From the NCBI RefSeq assembly GCF_031755915.1, contig NC_083383.1, positions 18,155,001 to 18,219,000 of the forward strand: 64,000 nt of DNA, given 5' to 3'. Position 1 is the stretch's first letter; every line of letters starts with the position of its first letter. Source of the DNA: Ziziphus jujuba. Taxonomy: Eukaryota; Streptophyta; Magnoliopsida; Rosales; Rhamnaceae. A model generated the notes under the pieces. The model was not told the DNA's origin. It was given only the letters and a program-made list of their open reading frames with translations, and searched no databases. Positions 12,535 to 23,330 of the stretch are shown here, in pieces. The translations under genes were made by a program, and so were the position numbers.

Positions 12535-12890
12535 TTGGAGGGGGGGGGGGGACTTTCTAATGGAATTATACCAAAAGAAAAGTTTGAATTTACTTTCTTT
12601 TTTTTTTTTTAAAGTCTTTCCTAAATGAGATCTAGTTAAAGTTTCTTAATTAATAAAAAGCGGGAAGAGAGTATTACCAAATAAATAAATAAATAAATAA
12701 AATGGGGAAAGAAAACAAGGCTCAAGCAATGCATGTAAGAAACTGAAACTATGCAGTGCAACAGACCAAATGAGAAAATCTATTGAAAACCTAGGAAAAC
12801 AAATGCCTTGTACTTGACTTGAAAACCCAATGGCAAATCAGTCATGTGTAGTGGACAAAGCGAAGCGGAGGGCGGAGAAATGAATTTTCA

Positions 12891-13341
12891 AATATGTTTT
12901 TAAGGCCCTGCTTTTATGGTGTTTGAGAATTGTTCATATTGTTTTGTGAGTTTCCTCTACTCCAATGATTTCAGTGAAGCTTAGTTGTTCAATAAAATTA
13001 GGTCTCTTAATTTATCCATCTTTTTTGGGATAATTACAAATACTCCTGTATGTTTCTTTTTGCATTTCATTTTCTTTTCACTTTATTAGCTTCTAATAGT
13101 CAAAAGAATGTCAAATTCCTTGATCAGTCTGAGGTCTAAATAAGCTTAGTTGTATAGAAAGAGATCCTGCATAATATAAAACATCTTTTTTTTTGTGGCT
13201 AAAATCTTAAATATCTTGTGTATTCTCCTTGTTGATTATGTATTGATTTATTTCCATAAATATATATTATTGCACTATATACTATTAATTTGTTAATCAG
13301 AAGGGCGAAGCCTTTTGCATCATACAGTCATTTCTCCTTTA
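12891..13341 (+). repeat. Putative 5' LTR region of copia element A
   Basis: Non-coding, T-rich DNA directly left of a tRNA-Met-like primer site at 13342 (TGGTATTAATCCCT; the copia consensus begins TGGTATCAGAGC). By position its right part should be the 5' LTR of element A. I could not find a matching 3' LTR near 28.9 kb, so the left boundary is unknown. Confidence 0.4.
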
Positions 13342-14417
13342 TGGTATTAATCCCTAACACTCTAGTAAGCTTTTCTTTTTAAATGGCCACCAGCGATTCT
13401 ACTACTACTACTGCAAGATCTCTCTCCCCACGATCATCTTCTCCATCTCAACCGGATGATATGCTTATCAGTATCAATGTTGCCTCACAAGCTACCATTC
13501 ACAACTACTCTCTTTGTGGCACTCCCAATGGTTTTCCCTTATCATTGGCTACAATCTTATGAGTTATATTGATCGATCTCATGACTGTCGCAATGATCCC
13601 AATATCTCTATATCCTACCTAACTCTAGAAAAATTGCATAAACTTTATCAATATCATTTACTTTGAAGTTTTGGCTTCGCTTCTATAACAACCTCCAAGC
13701 TTTCTTAACAAAACTTGCTGCAATGTATGCCAAACCATATCGGGGGTGTATAATGAGACTTTGTGAATCACTATGCCAAACCATCTCAGGGGTGTATAAT
13801 GAGACTTCTTGAATCTCTCAGTAAGGACTCACAAAAAATTTCTTCTTATATGCAGAAGATTTAAACATAGGCATGCACTTGCCATGGCCATTGTGCCTCT
13901 AGGTGATGATGAGATCGTGTTTCATTTACTTAATTGTCTTGGGAACAATATAAAGAAATATCTGCTACCCCTTGAGCTCATGATACTCCTATCTTGTTTG
14001 CCAAATTACATAACAAGCTAGTTGACCATGACGTTATTCTGAAATGTACCATTCAGAGTTCCACCGTTTCTTCATGCCTATTACTACTAATTTTGCTAGC
14101 CATTATGGCTCTCAAAATTACAACTCTTCTTATCAAAATAGTGATGCACGTTCATCTTCTCAATTTTGTGGAAATAATCATGGTTCATACAACAATCCAT
14201 CTAATTTCGACTCTGGATTGTCCTCTCAGTCTGGGTCCATGTCTATGTGAAATTCAACTAGTTCTTACCTTGTTTGTCAATTTATGGCATACGAAGACAC
14301 AATGCTCATTGCTATGGGAAACTTCTTGCCATTATTCCCTGGTTGTCTCCTAGTCTAAATCCTCGTACCATCCATTCTTTGTCCTAACTCGTAGCCTCGA
14401 CAACCATGGATTATTCT
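13342..14417 (+). mobile_element. Copia element A, left segment (primer site and gag)
   Basis: Starts at the primer-like site and reads into a broken gag from the ATG at 13383 (start region rich in S and T, then SPSQPDDMLISINVASQATI). Gag pieces continue to about 14400, where a degenerate zinc-knuckle-like stretch (CQF, then HNAHCYGKLL) sits. A 46-bp tandem duplication lies at 13728-13817. The element is interrupted here by element B, and its protease continues at 19018. Together with 19018-21311 and 27855-28940 it forms one old copia element on the plus strand. Confidence 0.7.
13728..13817. repeat. 46-bp tandem duplication inside element A gag
   Basis: Units 13728-13773 and 13774-13817 both contain GGGGTGTATAATGAGACTT and begin TGCCAAACCAT. 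They differ at a handful of positions, so the duplication is old. Confidence 0.8.
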
Positions 14418-14439
14418 TGTTAAGTAATGACACTTTTAT

Positions 14440-14716
14440 TGTCGTCATTACTTTCTTTTGATACTTAGTTTATGGAAATATTTATTTGGTTTATAACTAG
14501 CTTTTTTGCTAAAAAAAATTGATGTATTAGATAGCCAAAGTATGGTTTTTCTTATGGCAATATGATCGGGTTTAACTCAAAATTAGGTGAATTACAGTTG
14601 TAAACTTGTTATATATTTTCTACCCATGAATGAATGCAAATCAGTTTTTGCATTAGATTAAGCTCTAGTTTTATCTTTTTCATTTTTATGGTGTTTTTTT
14701 TGTATTAAAAGCTATA
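14440..14716 (+). repeat. 5' LTR of element B
   Basis: Aligns with 18748-19017 along its length. Shared blocks include TTTCTACCCATGAATGAATG, TTTTTGCATTAGATTAAGCT and AAACTTGTT. It ends just before the primer site at 14720. Its left end may extend to 14418. Confidence 0.8.
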
Positions 14717-14803
14717 AAATAGAATCAGAGCTATGATCTTAGAGGGGCTGTATGTGATATAGCAAAAAAAAAAAAATTAAGAAAAATACAAAAAACCTTT
14801 ATC

Positions 14804-17800
14804 TTGCCTTTCCTTGATTTTTCATTAGCTTACACTCATTTTTCTGCTCCACCACCTCCTATATATTCTGGAGAAAATTATGCCATGTGGTCTATAAAGA
14901 TGAAGGCTTACTTTAAAATGTTTGATTTATGGGAAGCTATGGAAACTAACAAAGATCCTTCTCCTTTGAGAGTAAATCTCACTGTTGCACAAATAAAGCA
15001 ACATAATGAGAAAGTTGATAAAAAAGTTTAAGACTTTATCTGCTTTACATGCTGGTGTTTTAAATGTGATGTCCACTAGAATTATGGCTTGCACTACAAC
15101 CAAAGAGGTCTGTGACAAGTTGAAAGAAGAGTTCTTAGGAAGTGTAAGAATGAGATAGATACAAGTATTCAATTTAAGGAGACAGTTTGAGACTTTAAAA
15201 ATGAAGGATTTTGAGCTGGTGAAAGACTTCATAAACAAACTCATGAAGGTAATAAACCAGATCAAAATTCTTGGAGATGAGCTAAATGATAAAAAAGTAG
15301 TGGAGAAAGTGCTAGTCAACTTGCCCAAAGAAGTTCGAAGCAAAATTTTCATTCTTAGAAGAGTCAGAAGACTTGGATCGGATTTGTTTGTCAGAACTTG
15401 TTAATAGTTCACAAGCAACTAAATAAAGAAGATCTATAAGATAAGAAGAGACCTCAAAAAGTGCTTTTTTAGCACTATGAAAACACAAAAGCTCTAACAA
15501 ATAATAACCATAGGAAGTAACAAGGTGGAGGAAGTAATAACAAGGGAAGACATGGTGCTGGTACAGATAGATATGGTGAAAGAAAGAAGTTTGTAAAGTG
15601 TTCTCATTGCAAAAAGGACAACCATTTTGAAAAATATTGTTGGTTTAGGCCTAAAGTTTAATGTAAGACTTACAAACAACTTGGATATATTGAGAAAGTT
15701 TGCAAAAACAAAGGAGGACTAGTGCAACAAGCATACCAGGTACAAGTTGCTGATGAAGCCCAGCAAAATGAGGAAAGGCTATTTGTTGATACATGTTATA
15801 TAGAGAATCACAGCAAAGAAGCTTGGTTGGTGGATAGTGGCTACACTCAACATATGACTCATCATGCTAATCTCTTCAAGAGCTTAGACAAAAGCCTTAT
15901 TTCCAAAGTTTAAATTGGAATTGAAGATTTTATTCAAGTTCAAGATAAAGGAGTTGTGGCTGTCGAAACTTCAACAGGTACTAAACCCATTTCAAATGTG
16001 TTATATATACCCAAAATTAATTAAAGCTTGTTTGAGTGTGGGACAAATGCTTGAAAATGGGTATTTTTTGAATTTTCAAGATAAGTCTTGCACAATATAT
16101 GATCAACATGGAAGTAAAATTCTAAATGTTAGAATGAAAGATAAAAACTTTGTAGTAGAGTGGAACAAGAATAAAAACAATGCTTTTTATGCCAAATTTG
16201 GTAATGAATCTAAGTTATGGCATAAAAAGCTTAGTCATTTTAATTATGATTCTTTAAATCTTATGCATGAAAAGCAATTGGTGGATGATATGCCAGCTAT
16301 TAGCAAAAATCAAGAAGTGTGTGAAGTTTGTCAATTTGGTAAGCAACAAAGGTTGCCAATTCCTTCGAAAAGTGCTTGGATAGCTTTTGGAAAGCTTCAA
16401 TTGATTCATACTAATATAAATGGACCTATGAGTGAAAATTCTATCAATGGCAACAAATATTTTTCACTTTCATAGATGATTTCTCTAGAATATGCTGAGC
16501 ATATTTCCTAAAACAAAAATCTGAAATTACTGAGATATTCACTAGTTTTAAAACTATGGTTGAAAATCAAACAAAGTGTAGCATCAAGGCAATAAGATCA
16601 AATAATTAAACTAAACATACAGCTCAAAAGTTTGAGTTGTAATGCAAAGAAATTGGAATTCAACATTAGCTAACTTCTTCCTGTACTCCTTGGCAAAATG
16701 GGATTAGTGAAAGGAAGAAGGGGACCATTATGGAGATGTTTAGGTGTTTATTGTTTGAGAAACAATTACCAAAAAAGTTTAGGTCGAAGCAGTGAATACT
16801 TTAGTATATTTGCTTAGTAGATTACCAATTAAAGCATTGGAATCCAAAACTTCATATGAGGTGTGGTATGGAGTCAAGCCTACTGTGGAGCATTTATTAT
16901 ACACATGTTCCTGAAATTAAAAAAGACAGGTTGGATCAAAAAGAAGATTTGAGAATCTTTATTAGCTATAGCAACAATATAAAAGGGTATACAGTGTATC
17001 ATTTGAAGACTAACAAACTGATTGTTAGTAAGAATGTTAAAGTTGATGAGACTATTGTTTGGAATTGAAAAAAGAGTGAAATTTAGACCTTAGAAGAGAC
17101 GTTTATCCAAGAACATGATGAAATTCAGGAGGAGGATGATTCAAATGATGATAATGCTATTAGAGTCCGAGATACGAGATCCTTAACTGATCTATATGAG
17201 AGATGCAGCCTAGCATTTGGTTATTTTAATTAGTTTCTGTGATGTAAATAAATTTAAGACATGGAGAGAGGCCATTAAAATTGAAATCAGCATGATAAAC
17301 AAAAAAACAAAACTTTGGAATTAGTGAACAAGCATTAAGGTAAAAAGGCAATTGGAGTGAAGTGGATATTTAAAACCAAACTTGATGCAAATAGTACAAT
17401 AAACAAGCATAAGACAAAGTTGGTAGTTAAGGCATTATGTGCAGCAACCAAATGTTGATTATGGAGATACATTTGCAACAGTTACAAGGCATGAGACAAT
17501 CAAATTACTACTAGCTCTTGCGGCTCAAAAGGGTTGAAAAATATACCATTTAGATGTGAAATCTACATTTCTAAATTGCTACTTGCAACAAGAAGTGTAT
17601 GTTGAACAATCTGACGATTTTATTGTTCAAGAAAAGGAAGACAAAGTTTACAAGCTACATAAGGCTTTTTATGACCTCAAACAAGCTCCTAAAGCTTGGT
17701 TGGCATAATTAATTCGCACCTTATGAAAAAAAGGATTTAAAAGACGTCAGAATGAGCCTATTTTATATGTGAAGTCAAATTCAAATGATGAAAAATTAAT

Positions 17801-18745
17801 TGTTTTTCTATATGTTGATGACTTGTTTGTTTCGGGAGGAGATTCACAAAATGTGTTGGAGTTTAAGTTTGAAATGGAAAAGATGTTTGAAATGTCACAA
17901 TTTAGGATTACTGAACTACTTTCTAGGCATGGAGAGATGTCCATCTAGTCATGGCATTTTATTATTCCAAAAGAAATATGTTGTGGAACTACTTAAAAAG
18001 TTTGATATAGAGAGGTGTAATCCAATTGATACTTCAATGGTTCAAAATCAGAAGTTTGAACTTGAAGATGTGCAGCCAAGATTAAAGTTTCAGCTTATAG
18101 AAGCCATATTTTGAGTTTGCTATATTTATTTCTAGACCTGATATTATGTTTCATGTGAGTTTTCTTTCTAGATTTATGCATGCTCCATTACATATTCATT
18201 ATTCTGCAGCCAAAAGAGTGCTAAGGTACATTAGAAGAACTGCAGATTATGGTGTTTGATTTTCGAAGCAAGGTGAAGGCAAATTGAAAGCCTATGTTGG
18301 TAGCGATTGGGCTGGCAACATAGAGGATTCAAAGAGTACTTCAGGGTACTTATTTTTTCTTGGTTCAAGCCTATTTTCATGGAATTCATAAAAAGAACAT
18401 TCAGTTGCTCAATCCATAGCTGAAGCTGAATATATTGCTGCTACAACTACTTTGAATCAAGCTTTATGACTAAGAAAGTTGTTTGTTGATTTAAATAAAA
18501 GGCAAGAAGAAGCTACGATTATATATTATGATAACAAGTCTGCAATTTCCATTGCAAAGAATCCAGGTTGACATCGAAGAACAAAACGTATTCCAGTCAA
18601 ATATCATACTGTGAGGGAAGTTGAAAGAAATGGTTAAATGAAGTTAATTCATTATGGGTCTGAGGTCCATATTATTGATATTTTGACAAAAGCATTGCTA
18701 AGAAACGGGTTCGAAACATTAAGAAATCTTAGCATTTTCAACAAC
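14804..18745 (+). pseudogene. Element B gag-pol remnant
   Basis: Gag begins near 14804 (YSGENYAMWSIKMKAYFK) and continues to about 15350 (KDFINKLMKVINQIKILGDE). Two zinc-knuckle-like stretches lie at 15596-15715 ([14 protein letters not shown], then a second CX2C-type remnant). Protease has EAWLVDSGYTQHMTHHANLF at 15814. The pre-integrase region shows LWHKKLSHFN and CEVCQFGKQQRLP. Reverse transcriptase starts about 17345 (KAIGVKWIFKTKLDANS) and includes LHKAFYDLKQAPKAWL and LYVDDLFVSGGD. RNase H covers about 18200-18720 (GSDWAGNIEDSKSTSGYLFF, YYDNKSAISIAKNPG, ILTKAL). At least ten stops or frameshifts break the frame. Confidence 0.88.
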
Positions 18746-18747
18746 AG

Positions 18748-19017
18748 TGCTGTCATTAGTTTCTTTTGATATTTATTTTATGGAAATATTTAGTTGGCTT
18801 ATAACTAATCTTTTAGCAAAAAAACTAATGTATTATGTAGCCAACGTATGATTTTACTTATGGCAGTATGATTACTGCAGTGTAGATGAATTACTATTAT
18901 AAACTTGTTTTTATATATTTTCTACCCATGAATGAATGAAGATTAGTTTTTGCATTAGATTAAGCTTCAGATTTCCTCTTTTTCATCTTTCCTGTGTTTT
19001 TTGTTTTAAAACCTACA
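18748..19017 (+). repeat. 3' LTR of element B
   Basis: Partner of the 5' LTR. It starts at TGCTGTCATTAG just after the RNase H remnant and ends CCTACA. The usual purine tract before it is not recognisable, which fits an old element. Confidence 0.8.
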
Positions 19018-21014
19018 ATTCCTCAATCCTGCTTCTGCTATGCCGCACCACCTTCTTCAACATCCAATTCTTGGGTCGTGGATTCAGGTGCATCTCATCG
19101 TGTGACCTTCTATCATGCTAATTTCTCATTTCATTCGGATCATAATGGATCTAAAGGCATCATTCTTGGAGATGGTACAACTCTTCCTATTTCTCACATG
19201 GGCGATACCCAACTTTCTCATCCTACTAAATCCTTTTAATTGTCTGATGTTCTTTAGGTTCCACATATGAAACAAAATTTCTTTTTTGTTTATAAACTAT
19301 GTGCTTCAAATGATGTTCCTATTCAATTCTCACCCACTTCATTTTATGTGAAAGATCTTCATACAGGGGCTCTCCTACTAGAAGTCCAGTAGAGGGATGC
19401 TATTTACGAGTGGCCAACAAAAGCATCCACTTTATTTTCTCCTCACCTTGCATTTACAAATGTCAAAGCTTGCATGCATGACTAACAAAAAATATTAGAT
19501 CATCTATCCTCTAAAATTCTTCATCATTTAATTAAACAATGTTGTATACCTTTACTATCTACTACTCCATCCAGGTCATGTAACACTTGTAAATTAATAA
19601 AATGCATAAGTTGCCATTCCCTATTTAGTCTTTACACAGTTCTTCTCCCCTTGATTTAATTTAGTTAGATATTCGGTGACCTTCTCCCATTGTTTCACAA
19701 GATGGTTTTAAGTATTATCTTTTATTTGTTATCGTTATTCTAAATATATGTCTTTATCAAATGAAACAAAAATCTTAGACTGTTATTTTTCTAAAGTTTA
19801 AAGCAATTGTTGAAAAATATTCCAAAAGGAAATTAAATCTTTCTATTCCAACAATGGTTATGAGTTTATGAAGTTAATTTTTTTTTTTTTTTTTTTTGGG
19901 GAAACTGATGGTATTTATCATTTTCTTACACCACCACATACCCCTAAACATAATGGGTACTTTATAAAGGCACAACCTAGCCTCACACCTATGAAACAAG
20001 CTTTCCTACCTTTTTTTTTTTTTTTGTCTTTTACTTTTCAAACTACTATATACTTAATTAATCGCTTACTTGCACCTATATTGTCAGTGGCCAAACCATT
20101 TCAAACTCTTTTTAAGACTTCAAGTAACTATAAAAAACTTAGGGTCCTTGTGCCTTTGTTACTCGTGGCTTCAACCATACACTGCAAACAAGCTTAAATC
20201 TCGCTTATCTCCTTGTGTGTTTCTAAGGTACTTTTTAAATTAAAGTGCATGTAAATGTTTTGATCCTTTAATCCAGTGTCTCTATTTTTATTGTCATGTC
20301 AATTTCTGTTAAGTCCATCTTTTCCTACAAGTTACTCAACACCTTGTCTCTGTTACCCAATTCTTAACCCAGTATTTTCGGTCTTCTCTTTTTTAGACCT
20401 ACTAGTTATTTCACTCCCAAAATCAACTCCAGCTCATTTCCATCCTCTGACTCGTTCATCTAAATCACTGGTGCCACCCACTACTTTGGCTTCTTTTTCT
20501 TCAACGTCACTTTCTACCACAGCAACATGGTTGAATCGGTCCCACCAACCTAACATTGGATCATTCATCCATATCGTCTTCGGCTCTACCTCCACCAATG
20601 CCAACCAGTATGGGTTCGTCCACTTAAGGTACTATTAACCCTTGTACTTCTATTATTCCTTGTTCAACTTTTGTAATCCACTCTAAAAATAATATCCTTA
20701 AGCTCAATTCTAAATTTTTTGTTGTATTAAAAAATTTTACATGTTTCATATCTCATGATCCCATGGTTGAACATACTAATGTTTCCCAAGCATTACGTTC
20801 TCTCCATTGGCATGCTACAGTGAGTGAATAGTATAATGCTTTGTTGCGAAACAGTACATGGTAGCTTGTCCCACCTTATACTTTATCAAAATCTTGTTGG
20901 ATGCAAATGGGTATTAGAAACTAAGTGACTTTTTGATGGCATAACCGACAAGTATAAAACTCAACTTGTTGTCAAAGGACATCACCATTGACTTGGTTTG
21001 GATTATCATGATAC

Positions 21015-21102
21015 CACTAGTCCAAATGTTAAGCATACAATTGTGAGTATTATTTCCTCAGTGCACTAGTCCAAATGTTAAGCATACAATTGTGAATATT
21101 AT
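21015..21102. repeat. Short direct duplication in element A reverse transcriptase
   Basis: 21015-21053 and 21064-21102 are 39-bp copies with one difference, starting CACTAGTCCAAATGTTAAGC. It is a local duplication within the dead coding region. Confidence 0.85.
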
Positions 21103-21306
21103 TTTGTGCATTTTTATTCCTCAGTGGTGGACTCTTTGTCAGTTAAACATAAACAATGCCTTTTTGCATGGTCATCTCTCTGAAGATGTTTATATGGCTT
21201 AACCTCTTAAATTGTTGATGAGGACAGGCTAAACTTTGTGTAGGCATTGTATGATCTTAAACAGGCACGTGGGCATGGTATTATAAACATAGAAATTATC
21301 TATGCA

Positions 21307-21311
21307 CTATT
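21307..21311. repeat. Target-site duplication of element C, left copy
   Basis: CTATT directly before the TGTTAG start of the 5' LTR. The same 5 bp follow the 3' LTR at 27855-27859. Confidence 0.93.
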
Positions 21312-22024
21312 TGTTAGAAATTTATAATGAATAAAGATTATTTCTGAAAAATTATGATTTTTTAACAAAAAGTTACAACTTACATCGTTTCATCACTAAT
21401 AGTTGTAATATTTCCCATGTGTCTGTCTATATCCCAATCAATGTGTATTTTCCCTATCAATGTGTTTTTTTTTTGAAACAATGTTTCTTCTCTTGAAACA
21501 ATATGTCTTCTTTTGAAATAGTGTATCTTCTCTTAAAACAATATGTCTTCTCTTAAAACAATGTGTCTATTTGAATCATCATGTCCCTTCTTGATATCTT
21601 TCTAAAGTCTATAAATATCATATGAGACTATTGTTGAAGGCATTCAAAACAATTAACAAATGTATGTATAGAGAGAATTAAAATCTTTGTTTGGTTCATA
21701 GTTCTTTGAATTTGGAATGCTACTATTCAAAGAAGTAATCGTTGTATGCTGGAGGAAAATCGTGTAAAAATGTGAGCATTGTAACAAAGCGAATATTGTC
21801 CTAAGGAAAAAGAGTTCAACTCTTGCCTCAATTGATATATAAAAATCAACTTTTTGGAATTATAATACAAACCTGTGAGTTCTTCTTCTTTATCTTATTA
21901 TAATTATTTATATACTATTTTGTATATTAATATACATAGAGATATTTATATTTATATTTACTTTGTAGATATAAATATTATATATATACACGTTTTGATT
22001 TTTAGGTTTATTAATTTCCTAGCA
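21312..22024 (+). repeat. 5' LTR of element C
   Basis: 713 bp, TGTTAGAAATTTATAATG to TTTCCTAGCA. It contains about five units of a ~20-bp repeat around 21460-21570 (type TTCTCTTGAAACAATATGTC), and an AT-rich right part. No recognisable tRNA-Met primer site follows it; the next bases are ATTTTAAGACAAT. Confidence 0.93.
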
Positions 22025-22648
22025 ATTTTAAGACAATATTATATTAATAAATTAAATTTGATAAATAATCTTTCGAAATGTTGGACTCTTTGCATTGTTT
22101 ATATATACATTTAGTGAAATTTAGAAATTTTATCCATATATATATATATATCTTCTTATCACTTCTTTGATATATATATATATATATATTTATTATTTGA
22201 TATAATAATACATACACAGTTGTAGTCTTATTGTAACTCCTACCTCTTATTTCTATTTCACTGGTTTGCGTGCACTCATATATATATATATATATAGATA
22301 TATGTATACATATATTTTGTACTTGTGTAGTTATTAGATAATGTTTCATATATATTTAATATCTACATGTCGTGCAGTGCTTATTAAATATCATATATTA
22401 ATATTCGATATATATATTTGCATGTATAGTGTTCATTATATATTATATTTATTTCTTTCAAATATTTATCAAGTATTTTATATATAAAGCATATCTTTTT
22501 GTATTATAATAAGTATTAGAGTGGAAATTAAATATTTTATATTTGCATCCTTAGATTTTTCAAATATTTATATTGTACATATATTTATACACTGTTGCAT
22601 ATATTAAATTTATTCGTTTAGTTTAATTATTGCTTAATTAGTAATTAT
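22025..22648 (+). other. AT-rich leader of element C
   Basis: Between the 5' LTR and gag. It is dominated by TA dinucleotide runs (about 22135-22150, 22170-22190 and 22278-22297). No gene; the small open frames here on both strands are products of the simple repeats. Confidence 0.8.
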
Positions 22649-23330
22649 TTGGTAACATTTTCTTTTATAAAAGTGGCATCTAATGCATCTCTACCTATTA
22701 CTACTTTACCTATATTTTTTGGTCATGCTGATAAATCTGAAAAATTTAGTGGTTTTAATTTTAAAAATCGGCAACAAAAAATGTTATTTTACCTTATTAC
22801 TTTAAATCTAGCCAAATTTTTCAATGAGATTGCTCCCGTGCTTAATGAAAATGAGACTAATGCTCAAACGGTAGCAACAGTGGATGCATGGCACCATTGA
22901 AACTGTCTATGTAAAAACTATATTCTCAATGGTTTAAGTAACACACTATATAATATATATATATATATATAGTAGTGTTAAAACTAAAAAAGATTTATGG
23001 CAATTTTTGGAGAAAAAATATAAAATGGAAGATGCTGGCACAAAGAAATTTGTTGTTGGTAAATTTTTGGATTTTAAAATGGTTGATTCAGAGAGTGTCA
23101 TGAATCAAGTCCAAAAGCTCCAACTCATTTTTCATGAAATACATGCTGAAAAAATGAAAATTAGTGAGTCTTACCAAGTGGCTATGGTGATTGAAAAATT
23201 GCCACCATCTAGGAAGGATTTCAAAAATTATTTAAAACATAAACATAAAAAGATGGGGCTTAAGGACTTAATTATGAGATTGAGAATAGAAGAAGATAAT
23301 TGAATTTCTAAAAATAAAAGTAGAAATCCG
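22649..23330 (+). pseudogene. Element C gag remnant (UBN2 type)
   Basis: Two open pieces joined across a break at about 22900-23007. The first has LPITTLPIFFGHADKSEKFS and QQKMLFYLITLNLAKFF. The second has EDAGTKKFVVGKFLDFKMVD, EIHAEKMKISESYQVAMVIE and KHKHKKMGLKDLIMRLRIEE. This is the gag-polypeptide domain of copia elements, which forms the particle shell. The break holds a stop and a TA run (22950-22971). Confidence 0.85.

Larger units (their letters stand above)
10370..12890 (-). repeat. Dead copy of a tandem KCS duplication unit
   Basis: Homology with 29260-31810 extends beyond the coding region on both sides. Downstream, both copies share ACACAGACCAAAC and the stretch starting GCAAGA before the gene end. 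Upstream, both share the area around the TATA box, a CAGCTCAAA...CCTAGCAAAATG-like block and an ACAAGGCTCAA block. The duplicated unit is therefore about 2.5 kb and includes promoter and 3' flank. The boundaries are judged by eye. Confidence 0.75.
14418..19017 (+). mobile_element. Copia element B, inserted into element A
   Basis: About 4.6 kb with two related LTRs (14440-14716 and 18748-19017), a primer site TAGAATCAGAGC at 14720-14731 (consensus TGGTATCAGAGC) and a full-order but broken gag, protease, integrase, reverse transcriptase and RNase H. Element A gag lies to its left and element A protease to its right. A 5-bp flank, ATTCT at 14413-14417 and ATTCC at 19018-19022, would be an imperfect target duplication if the 5' LTR starts at TGTTAAG, 14418. 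The exact left end is uncertain by about 20 bp. Confidence 0.8.
19018..21311 (+). mobile_element. Copia element A, middle segment (protease to reverse transcriptase)
   Basis: Protease reads SNSWVVDSGASHRVTFYHAN at about 19063, the copia aspartic protease signature. Pre-integrase and integrase remnants follow, strongly eroded and interrupted by T runs (19878-19897 and 20011-20025). The reverse transcriptase part ends with LKQA at about 21255 and, after one shift, WYYKHRNYLCTI at 21276-21311. There element C interrupts it, and the coding continues on the other side at 27860 (GLNSQYVTSLFYLHSS). A 39-bp direct repeat lies at 21015-21053 and 21064-21102. Confidence 0.8.

Noticed and set aside
14927..15352. 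141-codon minus-strand open frame
   Set aside because: Antisense of element B gag.
21460..21570. Regularly spaced repeats resembling a CRISPR array
   Set aside because: Head-to-tail ~20-bp units without spacers, inside an LTR of a plant retrotransposon.
21875..22349. Open frames on both strands near 22 kb
   Set aside because: Products of TA repeats in the LTR and leader of element C.
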